64,000 bases of DNA, from assembly GCA_963920705.1 (NCBI GenBank), contig OY987226.1:9798501-9862500 (forward strand), in the 5' to 3' direction. A program made the translations under genes and the position numbers. Origin of the DNA: Odiellus spinosus. Lineage: Eukaryota > Arthropoda > Arachnida > Opiliones > Phalangiidae. The notes under the pieces are model-generated. The model ran no database searches. It saw only the letters and a program-made list of their open reading frames with translations, and was not told the origin of the DNA. Positions 47,401 to 56,839 of the stretch are shown piece after piece (the stretch's first letter is position 1; each line of letters begins with the position of its first letter).

Positions 47401-47717
47401 TAGAACAGACATACTTTAGGTACAGTCATCATCAACTTATAACGTAGTCAATAACATATGTTTGACCTTTTAGAAGCATATTTTTAAATTGATTTATAAT
47501 TATTACTACATTAATTAACTTACCTCCGTGTCCCGGTCGTTGATTATTATTGTAATGTCTTAGTAGATTCTGCAACATTTGCGTCATATTCTTGCTAAGT
47601 TCCAAAGCCGTTTCTTGATAACTCGCGTTGTCGGTACCATTACGGACAATGGTGTATTTGTTAGGTGAAACGCCACCAGGACCTCGTAAAATTCCTGATA
47701 TTTTCCGATTTTCGACA
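33448..47717 (-). CDS. Grd: Gene B: GRD-like Cys-loop (GABA-A/glycine-type) receptor subunit, 9 exons, signal-peptide exon not found
   Basis: Second pentameric ligand-gated channel subunit, paralogous to gene A and convergent with it. Exons in transcript order: 47717-47524, 46776-46709, 43506-43286, 38025-37943, 37848-37714, 36462-36310, 34456-34216, 34064-33887 and 33822-33448. All junctions are GT-AG with matching phases, giving about 549 residues to the stop. Landmarks: N-terminal helix segment with sequons, loop D (YFRQKW), loop A ([10 protein letters not shown]), Cys-loop ([15 protein letters not shown]), M1, ADR before M2, M2 with Gly 2' and Thr 6', M3 ending [11 protein letters not shown], a long loop with an acidic run then a basic cluster, and M4. 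It differs from gene A by two extra introns in the M3-M4 loop. GRD assignment rests on the M1-M3 sequence from family knowledge. Confidence 0.93.
33887..34064 (-). CDS. Gene B exon 8: acidic segment of the cytoplasmic loop, 178 bp
   Basis: Acceptor attatttttag; the frame set by phase 2 gives [17 protein letters not shown], then a Cys- and Pro-containing stretch ([15 protein letters not shown]). The donor CAA|gtgcgt is imperfect but is the choice that leaves phase 0 and matches the next exon. A longer open frame here in another register is an artefact. Confidence 0.82.
34216..34456 (-). CDS. Gene B exon 7: rest of M2, M3 and start of the cytoplasmic loop, 241 bp
   Basis: On the minus strand: ctgcgcag, then GT completing Gly and [20 protein letters not shown] (Thr 6', Leu 9', Arg 19'), then [11 protein letters not shown]3 ending [11 protein letters not shown], and a basic segment ([11 protein letters not shown]). 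It ends AAT AG before gtgggt, phase 2, where gene A simply continues; this is a gene-B-specific intron. Confidence 0.95.
34457..36309 (-). other. Gene B intron inside M2 (1853 bp)
   Basis: Same codon position as the 70-bp intron of gene A. Contains a G-run near 36100-36110 and a TTAAAGGGAGAATG motif at 35782-35795 that matches the end of the foldback family seen at 27741 and 46517. No exon recognised. Confidence 0.8.
36310..36462 (-). CDS. Gene B exon 6: pre-M1, M1 and start of M2, 153 bp
   Basis: On the minus strand it encodes [19 protein letters not shown], then M1 with the conserved VPC, then [11 protein letters not shown] ending in a split Gly before gtaagc. Loop C has Phe (GGYFSAL) near the beta-type Tyr position, so an aromatic is kept here but not in gene A. 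M2 2' is Gly, as in glycine receptors. Length and phase equal gene A exon 5. Confidence 0.96.
36463..37713 (-). other. Gene B intron before M1 exon (1251 bp)
   Basis: Donor gtaaat, acceptor atttacag on the minus strand. AT-rich; nothing further recognised. Confidence 0.8.
37714..37848 (-). CDS. Gene B exon 5: loop B to loop C, 135 bp
   Basis: On the minus strand: gttgtctctag, then AC completing Tyr, giving [13 protein letters not shown], then FMSQFDLIG, a sequon (NTT) and SFRRG split before gtaaat. Loop B has Gly rather than the beta-type Glu, as in gene A, but keeps Tyr where gene A has Phe. Same 135-bp length and phases as gene A exon 4. Confidence 0.95.
37943..38025 (-). CDS. Gene B exon 4: Cys-loop exon, 83 bp
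   Basis: On the minus strand: taag, then G completing Arg, then [21 protein letters not shown] and PLVFGS, ending with T of a split Tyr codon before gtaagt. The Cys-loop has the 13-residue spacing and FPMD core. Only 94 bp of intron separates it from the next exon. Found by matching gene A, since it is too short to stand out as an open frame. Confidence 0.95.
38671..38845. repeat. Tandem array, 30-bp unit
   Basis: CAGCCTTCGATAGAGG-type blocks at 38691, 38721 and 38751, with diverged copies at 38781 and 38811, in an intron of gene B. Confidence 0.85.
39800..39840. repeat. Perfect 14-bp-arm hairpin
   Basis: AATCCAGAAAGTTT (39800-39813) and AAACTTTCTGGATT (39827-39840) with a 13-base loop. Confidence 0.8.
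41352..41507. repeat. Tandem array, exact 35-bp period, 4 copies
   Basis: TTATTTAGATCGACAAGGGG begins at 41370, 41405, 41440 and 41475 with small changes; GATCGAC recurs in each unit. Confidence 0.93.
43286..43506 (-). CDS. Gene B exon 3: loop D to loop E, 221 bp
   Basis: On the minus strand: ttttttag, then [10 protein letters not shown] through ILYSM and AG before gtaag. It holds loop D (YFRQKW, Phe and Arg kept), loop A ([15 protein letters not shown]) and loop E ([15 protein letters not shown], Arg kept). Length and phases are identical to gene A exon 2; the protein identity is obviously high by eye. Confidence 0.96.
43507..46708 (-). other. Gene B intron between 68-bp and 221-bp exons (3202 bp)
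   Basis: Contains a 42-base poly(T) run (44379-44420), an A18 run near 45800, half of a foldback family copy (about 46261-46517) and one member of a dispersed repeat pair (46151-46172). A 93-codon minus-strand open frame at 44681-44962 has no recognised family. Confidence 0.8.
44379..44420. repeat. 42-base poly(T) run
   Basis: Uninterrupted T. On the minus strand, the sense of gene B, this is poly(A), which could be the tail of a retroposed copy, but no adjacent recognisable body is seen. Confidence 0.9.
46709..46776 (-). CDS. Gene B exon 2: ectodomain beta-strand exon, 68 bp
   Basis: On the minus strand: accag, then GG completing Gly, then [20 protein letters not shown] and DM before gtgagt. 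It matches gene A exon 8151-8218 residue for residue in spacing (RSMGPIS shared), with identical length and phases. Confidence 0.94.
46777..47523 (-). other. Gene B intron between N-terminal and 68-bp exons (747 bp)
   Basis: Flanked by gtaagt and an acceptor ending accag on the minus strand. AT-rich; no exon or recognisable repeat seen. Confidence 0.8.
47524..47717 (-). CDS. Gene B exon 1 (first recognised): N-terminal ectodomain, 194 bp
   Basis: Read on the minus strand, the acceptor ttaattaacag precedes it and CACGGAG|gtaagt ends it. It encodes a variable N-terminus followed by an amphipathic segment ([17 protein letters not shown]) that matches the N-terminal helix region of GABA-A subunits, then RPGHG with a split Gly codon. 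Sequons NGT, NAS and NMT are visible. Enters in phase 1 (one base of a split codon), so an upstream exon with the signal peptide must exist. The exact acceptor is less certain than the donor because the N-terminus is not conserved. Confidence 0.8.
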
Positions 47718-48435
47718 CTGTTAATTAAAAATATATAATCATTATTATTTTATTATTTTCATTCATATAATAGTTAACTATAATAGTTAATTTATTTCGG
47801 GTTAAACCTTGAACCTTTCCGATTTACCCCAATATAAAATGGTTAATTATTTGTCGCTATAAACGATTATAGAAATCTAAATGTATCCCTCAAATCTGTA
47901 ACTTTGGAAATAATCCGCTTGTCAAGAACACATTTCTGTACTAACAAGAATTAAACAGGGGATTTATTAATTCTTTTCCTCGGAACTTCGGAGAAAAAAA
48001 AAGGCTGTATAGGGATCGAGAGAGGCGAAGAAAAGTTTCTCGGTATAAGAAGTTCTATTTCAAAATCTCAGAGCGAAAGAGTTTCGGGGAAAGGAAAAGC
48101 TTAAACGTTGGTAACATCTGTTGAAGATTATGCAAATGTTGCTTTTAACTTAGCGGGAAGCGTGTTGAAATACCCTTACCGCTCGTTTTTAAGATTTTTA
48201 ATTACCAAAGTTAATTGATTTTTCAAGTCTTAATTGATTCCAAGATTTTGAACAAACTCCCATTCAATCCCCCACCGAGATAATGGTTCGCAAATCATAA
48301 AGAATATTAAATATAAATTGTAAATTAAAATAAAGAATTAATTTAACGATATATGAAATTAATTAGGTCCGAATTTAGATTGAGAAATCTATAACTTTGA
48401 CAATTTTTTTTTTTTTTTTTTTCGTTTCTAATATT

Positions 48436-48655
48436 TTAAACGGAAACTTGGAGCTAAAATTTGTAGCTTTTCAATCTATTTTCGGAAACACCATGACAAA
48501 AAATGAATTCGGGAATTTTTTCCGAATTATTAGACACGTTTTTGGGGTTTAAATTTATTTCTGAAGTTTGGTAAAATTTGAAAAAAAGTAAATATAAATT
48601 CGGCCAATCATATTACAGCGTTTGTAATGTCCTAACATTAAAAGAAAAGGCCGGA
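48436..48655. mobile_element. Half copy of the 60285-60668 foldback family
   Basis: Begins TTAAACGGAAACTTGGAGC and follows the left arm of the 60285 element through CCAATCATATTA and TAATGTCCTAACATTAA, then stops at the palindrome centre. Confidence 0.75.
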
Positions 48656-51185
48656 GTTCGATACCTAATACCTTGGCATATAAAAATAGCCTCTTGAATT
48701 ATTTCTAAAAATAAAATTGATGAGCCAATAGGGTTTTCATAGTGGGATACCCCAATAATTTTATGGATGACCCCGATAACAACCCACTAGCCAGCGCTAA
48801 AATTTACGGAGAAAAATTACCACGGTGGCGTACTTTGGAACTCTCTGTAAACTCCATAAAAGGGGAAACAATACACTCCCTTTAATTATTGGAACATATT
48901 AGCGCATAGCTGAAATTTGCTCCGGGGCGTCGAAACAATTAAGAAAACCTTTACACCAATACTATCCTTTTGTTCAAGGGAAGTTTACAACGTGACCAAA
49001 AACTGCGGCGGATTGATTTACAATAATAAACATCCTAAGAACAAAAGTAGTCTGATATAACTCTTCTTGAAAACGAGTTTTAAAATGCGACGATGTGTGT
49101 AAAAATAAAATGAGAGTCATTAAACTGAATTATCTCGCAAAAACATCATTTATATTCCATAAACGTTGCTAGAGCTGAGATGTTTCGGCTCTCCGTAACA
49201 TTTACAGCTTAGCCGACTAAATTTTATTACTATTATCGTTTAAAACTGTTAAAATAAGCGACTTTTTCGCCCCCTAAAACAAAATAAATTTTATTTTTAA
49301 TTCCGAAACGTATAATATAATTAACTCGGTTCCCCTTTGGCACCATCACTAATTCATCCTCGTCTCTAAATCTAGATTTTTATTAAGTTCGTCTTGCAGT
49401 TACTGTTAAATACTAATAGTCGTCCCAAAACGAAATTTAACGTCGTTATTAAACCTTTCAAGGAAAAGTCTTACTTTTTGTTTAGAAATAATCTTTTTCT
49501 AGGGATTAACAACTCGTGTAAAATCCGTACACTATTACAGTTACATAATAAAAACTACAGGCTCGTACACCAATTGTAAAAAACCAACCCTCTCCCCTTT
49601 ATCAAAGGTGTTGGAAAAAGTAATAGAAATATTTTATATAAATTTGATTATAATTTTAGGGTTGATTTAGGCTTAGCGATTTCAAATGTTTATCAAGTGA
49701 TTAATTTAAATAAATTTATGTTAGCATCTTTAAGTGAAAACACCGTTTCTAACAGCTGTGGCCGATATGAAGGGTAATTTTATAAAGAACTGAACAAAGT
49801 AAGAGGTAATTTCAGTAATTGTAATATATTACGTAATATATATTATTATGCCACGTACATTAACATACAAAAGTGTGTTTTCATTTTGAAAAGGCCGCCT
49901 TTTATGACATCATACTCATTATGAGGGGCCCTATTCGTTAGGCAAGATATGAATCTATTCTTAAACTCCAAAATTATCTTTTGAGAATTTACCTTTAAAT
50001 AAATTCCATGGAGAAAACTAAAAAAATTAAATGTATCAAAATTGTGACGCGTTAAAAGAGGAAACAAGCTAATGTAGTCAAGGCAGTTTATATTATCAGA
50101 ACGTAGGCAGATACGGCGGAGGGATACGTACATTATAATTCTCATAGAGAAAAAAATAAAACTCGCTGAAAACCGCTGGAAACTCAAGGTAGGGAGTATA
50201 CCTAGCATATTGGCTTGGAAAGGCTTTAAATTAGCGTTGTCTCTTAGCTGTCTTGTTAAACGATTGATTAAAACGCGCGGAACGAGTAAATTTGGTTTAT
50301 AGCGAGCGTTAAAAGCCCAATGGGACATTAGCCTGTCACTTTTGTCGTTAATAGACTCGAATTACCGGAGGCCAGAATTATACCCGAGTATAGCTCGTTC
50401 GCTCTCGACTCTAGTTTGAAAAGTCAATTTCGCGGCCTGCAGTATTTACGTCCATACTTTAATATGATTTATTATCGATTTAAAGTTCATTTAACTGAAA
50501 AATGACCTCTCTGTCCTTTGACCTTTATCACAAAATTTATAGTTTAACATCCGAATATTAAAATATAGGATAAGAGAAATTTTACTTTTTTTATTATAAA
50601 AATCTTAATTATCAATTTCCAGCCCATAAATACATTATTTTACAACACATTAAAGGGATAATGAAGACAAGGAAGTAACATGTTGTTTTTAATACATTAC
50701 GAGTATTAAAAACTTAATTTATGAAAATGTCAAAAATAAATAGGTAATTGATGCTGGAAATTGGATTTCAAGTAAATCGGTGGTAACCTCCCTTCAAAAA
50801 ATTTGAATTATATATTTTTTTATGAAATAATAACGGGAATACTATAAATTATTTCGAACAAAAAAAAACAAATACATTTGGCAAATAAACTATGACTTAT
50901 TTGAAACAAAGAACGTAAAATATTTGAAATATATTTTCGGTATCAAAACTCTATAATAGGAAATTCCTTTTCCCCAAGCGAATATGAAGAATGATCCCTT
51001 AAAAACGTAATAAAACGAAATGTCGAAATAAAAAAGCGAAAACTATTTTTCCAAAATGACCTCAGGGCAATAACTGCGATCCCTAGCTGCAATAAAGGGG
51101 TGGTCATAATTATATTCCTAAAAAGAAATGTTCAATTTGTAACAATAACTCGTTACAAGAAGAGTAATTTAAAAATCAGCTTGGA

Positions 51186-52022
51186 ACCCTAACTTTTCTA
51201 GGTTTTTTTTCCCCTAACTTTTTTAAGTTTTTTCCTCTAACATTTCTAGGATTTTTTCCCAATAACTTTTATAGGATTTTTTCCCAATAACTTTTCTAGG
51301 TTTTTCCCGATAACCTTTCTAGGTTTTTCCCGATAACCTTTCTAGGTTTTTCCCGATAACCTTTCTAGGTTTTTCCCGATAACCTTTCTAGGTTTTTCCC
51401 GATAACCTTTCTAGGTTTTTCCCGATAACCTTTCTAGGTTTTTCCCGATAACCTTTCTAGGTTTTTCCCGATAACCTTTCTAGGTTTTTCCCGATAACCT
51501 TTCTAGGTTTTTTCCGATAACCTTTCTAGGTTTTTTCCGATAACCTTTCTAGGTTTTTCCCGATAACCTTTCTAGGTTTTTCCCGATAACCTTTCTAGGT
51601 TTTTCCCGATAACCTTTCTAGGTTTTTCCCGATAACCTTTCTAGGTTTTTCCCGATAACCTTTCTAGGTTTTTCCCGATAACCTTTCTAGGTTTTTCCCG
51701 ATAACCTTTCTAGGTTTTTTCCGATAACCTTTCTAGGTTTTTTCCGATAACCTTTCTAGGTTTTTCCCGATAACCTTTCTAGGTTTTTCCCGATAACCTT
51801 TCGAGGATTTTTTCCCAATAACATTTCTAGGTTTTTTCCCCTAACCTTTCTAGGTTTTTCCCGATAACCTTTCTAGGTTTTTCTCCTAACTTTTCTAGGT
51901 TTTTTTCCCCTAACGTTTCTAGGTTTTCCCCCCTAACGTTTCTAGGTTTTCCCCCCTAACGTTTCTAGGTTTTCCCCCCTAACGTTTCTAGGTTTTTCCA
52001 TTAACTTTTCTAGATTTTCCCT
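51186..52022. repeat. Minisatellite, 23-bp unit, ~36 copies
   Basis: Core unit CTAGGTTTTTCCCGATAACC plus TTT, with an exact 23-bp period across about 51290-51800 and more diverged edges containing TTCCCCTAAC variants. Confidence 0.97.
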
Positions 52023-55009
52023 GACCATGTTCTGTACGAACTTGAAATTAAACTTTTTTTACAGAGAACGAAAAACTTTACTTACAAACGTTTCGAACCA
52101 AGGCCCGAGCTTTATATAATTTGAGACTGTTATAATTAAATTTTCTTAAAATCTGTTATTTTTTTCAAATAGGCTCGTAATTGATTTGCATTCGCTGGAT
52201 AGGGGTTTAAAAATTAATTTAAATGAATTAGAAACCATAATAAAATAATGCATTCTTTTCAACCTCTCTTTAAACGAGTGTAGGTTAAAATCCACTTTGT
52301 TCCGAAATAAGGGGCTGGATAACAGTTTGTTCAGGAAGCAGAGCTTAATAAGTCAATGTATAGGGGAATGAGAAAGAGCCCGTTAAGTGTGTGCCTGCAA
52401 TTCCACCCCCTTGAGACTTTCCCGAGTGGAAAAACCTTGGTGGAATAAAAGAAATCTCTCTGGGAAACTAAAGGAGAGAGATAAAATAGATCCTACCTTT
52501 ACACGTACTAAAAACTGATACTGATTTTGAGTATACAAGTATATACCACTGTTCAAGAATACTTTGAAAGCTAGACAAAGGCGAGGCGAATTAATACATA
52601 ATGTTATACCCCATAGGGAGAAAAAGTAGTTTCGAAAGCCGATACTACGTTCTGCGTTTATAAAATATATCACCAGCCAAGTGCCGTTACTCTTCTCCTA
52701 TTTCATTTTAAAATCGTAGAATATAGTCAATACCAGCTCGAGTTGGCAGCAAATACGAAGCTAAATTACCAATATCTCGACGAGTTCTCGACTTAATAAG
52801 AGATAAAGACAGTCTAGCTTTATACACGTGTTGCCAAATCGAAGTGGAATTGAATATATATACAAAAAAACATCAAGAGTTTAAAAAAAAAAGAGATTCA
52901 TGTATACCAAACTGTACACTCTTATGTGCTTTAAAATTTTGAACAAATTGAGGCTTTGATTTCGACTTTTTGTTTCATTTTTATACTTATAACTAGCGGT
53001 TTAGAAATAACAAAGGTATAGGCAAGAACTAAATAGACGTTTAAAGAAATCCCCTACAGGTTTGTTTTTCATCAATAACCCTCTCCTCCCCCCAAAGATC
53101 CATGATATTATTCAGAAAATCATTGAAAAACTGAGTTTTTCCTATAATTATTTTATGTATAGTGTAAAGCTGACCCAGGAGAGAAATATATTTCAGGCTG
53201 CGCTTATAAGTTAAAAAGATTGACCACATGGAAACATAATATCCCTCCTTTGTATACGTTCTCGAGTTTCATAAATTAGTTCTTGTTAAAGACAGCTATG
53301 ATGGAAAATTCAAATATAGATATATGCTCAAATATCATCACTTAAATCAAGAGAGGATGAAGCTTTTGTGCGCCAATAAGTTTACATAGCGTCTAACAGA
53401 ATATTAGATAGAAATTTCATTATTTCTCCACCTTTGGACGATATATAAGAATGAATACAGTAAAACGTAAAACTCATCTCCCTTTGAAAAACGTATAGGA
53501 TTCAAATCGTATCGTGAGAAACTAATTTTCCTTATCCTCAACGTTATAATGAAAACCTATAATTTTATACATATTTACAAACATAATGTATCTTTTGTTT
53601 CCTAGGAAACCGATTTTTCATTTTTCTCTTGTTCAAGCTTGAAAAAAAAAAAAAAAAAGGAAATCGGACATTTTCAGTTTATTTATATGAAATTAAAGAT
53701 TTTTTTAAGAAAATGAAGGAAAATTTAGTTGAAGTGCTGTTTAAAGCCAAGTTTCAATCAATTTCTTGATTATAGTAAAACAGGCTTCAGATTCACGAAA
53801 ACAATCACGCTAGCTTTTCGAAGAGACATTTTAATATAACTAAAAATAAGTGCAGTTCAGCTTTCTTTAGTTTTTTTAGTTTTTTGATTGCCATTTGATT
53901 AAAAAACCAATTTAGTCAATTTAGTAAACAACAAATATAACATTCCCTCCCAACACGAATAAAGGGGCACTATAGCTCATTTCAAGTCAATTGAATGAGT
54001 TGCCGCTTTTTTACAGAGCGACTGGACAATTCAAATATATAACTACGAATTGAAAACATTTTTTATCTTGGCGATTTGAACTATTTACAATTTTTTAGCG
54101 GTTTTTGGGTGAGCCAAGAAAGTCAGTGACTTTTAATGAAAATAGTGAACGAGTGAGAGACCCGAAAATAAGTGAAATATACTAATAATTTTAATCAATA
54201 AACCTTCCAAAATAAAATGGTGACATCATCACTTTAAGATGAAGTCAACTATATATATGATATATAAAGGGTGGATCCACATCTTTTTCGTTTGCGTCAG
54301 AGGTCAGTCCCTGCATGTTTACCGACTTTATCGCCCCCCCTTATTCTCCACTCATCTCCTGGAAAACTTCTGCCTTACAAAATAGGCAAAGAGTTGAGTT
54401 CCCACCCGAATGATATAATAAGGAACTTCATTTGTCTTTTTCAAAGGACGTTTTTTTAATTAAAAGCTCGTCAAGATGGTTCGTTTCACTCGAGTGTTTA
54501 TATTTTAATTGATTCGACCTCCTTATACTATCAAGAACCTGTTGCCTATATCTGTTCAAACACTTGATCTTAAAAAGATAATCGAAAAAGAATAATACTA
54601 CGATGGATGGATGATTAAAAAGCGCGATATATTATTCTTAGGAGTATATATGGAACGTAAGAAAATATTGCTGTCACCACTTTTTTCAAAGGTCTATAAG
54701 GATTATATTTTTTTGTCCTTCACGTTATTAAAACACTTATATTAAAAATTGGGTTGGCTAATATAAAAAACGGAATTGTAAAATCATAATAGAAGAGACA
54801 CATGGCGTCTTTTTAAATTATATTCCACCATTTCCTTTTGTATTATATTTAGAAATTAGTTTTAAAATTACATATTGAAAATTGGACTTAAAGTTTGTGT
54901 CAATAATAATTTGGTATTTTTTCAATCGGATTTGTTTCGAATTAGAACCCTATACGAAAATATATTTATATTTAAGTACATTCAACATTTTTCTCTGATA
55001 TTCAAAGAT

Positions 55010-55250
55010 TTTCCAATGAATTTTCTCTTATATTTCAGGTTTTCAAAAGAGTTTTCAGTAATATTTCCAGGTTTTCAAACTAATTTTCCTTAATATTCCC
55101 AGGTTTTTCCGTTGAATTTTTCAATGAGTTATACAATAAATTATCCCTAATATTTCCAGGTTTTTCCAATGAATTTTTCAATGAGTTATCCAATAAATTA
55201 TCCCTAATATTTCCAGGTTTTCTCCAATAAATTATCCGTAATGTTTCCAG
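55010..55250. repeat. Tandem array, 57-bp unit
   Basis: CCAGGTTTTTCC-type blocks put AGG at 55101, 55158 and 55215, each followed by TTTTTCAATGAGTTAT or its remnant. Upstream copies are degenerate. Confidence 0.88.
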
Positions 55251-55378
55251 ATGCACCAAAAATAACCTTCTGTTCGTTCCAGGTTTAAAAAATATAGGCA
55301 GGCCAAGGCTATATTTCACTTAATACTCATTTCCACTAACGTACTGGGTACTATAAAATTTCCCACGATTTCCCCAAT

Positions 55379-55660
55379 AGTCCTGGTCGATTTGCCGGAA
55401 ATGGGCCCTTGTCTCATAGCCGCGCCGCCATCTTTTTGTAGTAACAGGTTGCCAGACTATTTCTAATTTTATTTCCCACAAACCAAATTCAAGTTGTTAG
55501 TCCAACGCTTCCTATATGATAAAGTATAGGAGGCGTTGGTTAGTCTGTAGCTATTTTCACACTACAAAAAGATGGCGGACGATCACGTGACAAAAAGTTT
55601 TCCCCGCCAAAATTTTCGCGAGGTTCTCTAGACTTCCGGTTTTGGAAATCGACCAGGACT
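55379..55660. mobile_element. Foldback element with AGTCCTGGTCGAT inverted ends
   Basis: AGTCCTGGTCGAT at 55379 faces ATCGACCAGGACT ending at 55660. Inner blocks also pair: CCGCCATCTTTTTGTAGT with ACTACAAAAAGATGGCGG, and CCAACGC near the centre. Both ends are preceded and followed by T and A, compatible with a TA target duplication. Confidence 0.85.
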
Positions 55661-56307
55661 ATAAAATAAAAATGTCCCTGATTTTTCTCTGATTTTGTCA
55701 ACATTTTAAGTTTCCATTGTTTCTAATTTCGTATAAACCCTGTATTAAAGTTTATTTTGTCTAATATGAAATATATTGGCGCATGTATGAATGTGTAAAA
55801 TGTTTTGAGAAAATCTTTCATGCAGGTTGTAAGATTTCAATGATATTTCAACGAGCGCCTGTAGAAATGTTTCTACCTATGTGCATCTACGTTCATGAAA
55901 AGGCCATTATACAGGTTGTAAGTACAAATATACAGGTTGTATATAGAGGAAAGTAAGGAGAGCCAACTATAGGTCCTTTTTTGAAAAAAGTGACTGGCCA
56001 CGGAAAATAATTTCATTTGGTCTTTTCACGATTTTTCTATCCCAAGCGGTTTTTTAGGCGAATGGCTGAGACCGATACTCTAAGGGAGTGTTTTCATATA
56101 CTCTTGATAAAAGTTGTTAATTTATGCCGTCGAAATAACCAACTATAGATAATCCGAACTAGGCCTTTTTGATGAAATCCTGACCGGTTATCTTTTGTGT
56201 GCTCAAAATCCGGCGCATTCCATAATGTCAAGACTTCATAACGAGAAAGCGTCAGATGATTGGGAGAAGAAGGAAAAAGAGACGAACAAAGCTTCACCTT
56301 TTTTCTA

Positions 56308-56839
56308 TTAAAGGGTTACTACATCCAATAATAAATTGATCTGACTTCTAAGCAAAATATATATTTTATATACTTATACTTTTTAATTAAAAATATAAAT
56401 TATGACTAGTTAAATTTTTAAATAAAAGCACGTTCCAATTGAAAAGAAAGTTTAAAAAAAATTGGAAAAAATTTGAAGGTACATAATTTTCACGTGAATT
56501 TCGTGAAATTTAGAGGTCTTGCCGTTAAGTGGTTTCGTGTAAGCAACCAACGACATAAGACAAACTATCCTGTTAACTAACGGGAGCATATTTTTCCTCT
56601 TATAGGTCACTGCCCTTGATAGTGGCGAAGGCGAGAAAAGTTACGAAAAAAGTAGTTTTGCGTAACTAAAAAGAAGTTTAGGCCACGTGGTAGTTAGACT
56701 TATTTAAACTATGTTTTAGAGTTAAAAAATTGATTTAAGTGTACAAAATATTTGTAAATTTTAAATCTACGTATCTAAAAGCATAAAATTAAACTACATT
56801 TAAATGGGAAAATAAGGACTTGGTGTAGTAACCCTTTAA
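56308..56839. mobile_element. TTAA-ended non-autonomous element
   Basis: TTAAAGGGTTACTACA at 56308 faces TGTAGTAACCCTTTAA ending at 56839, perfect over 16 bp with partial continuation. TTAA at both ends is the target duplication known for piggyBac-type elements. No gene inside. Confidence 0.82.
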
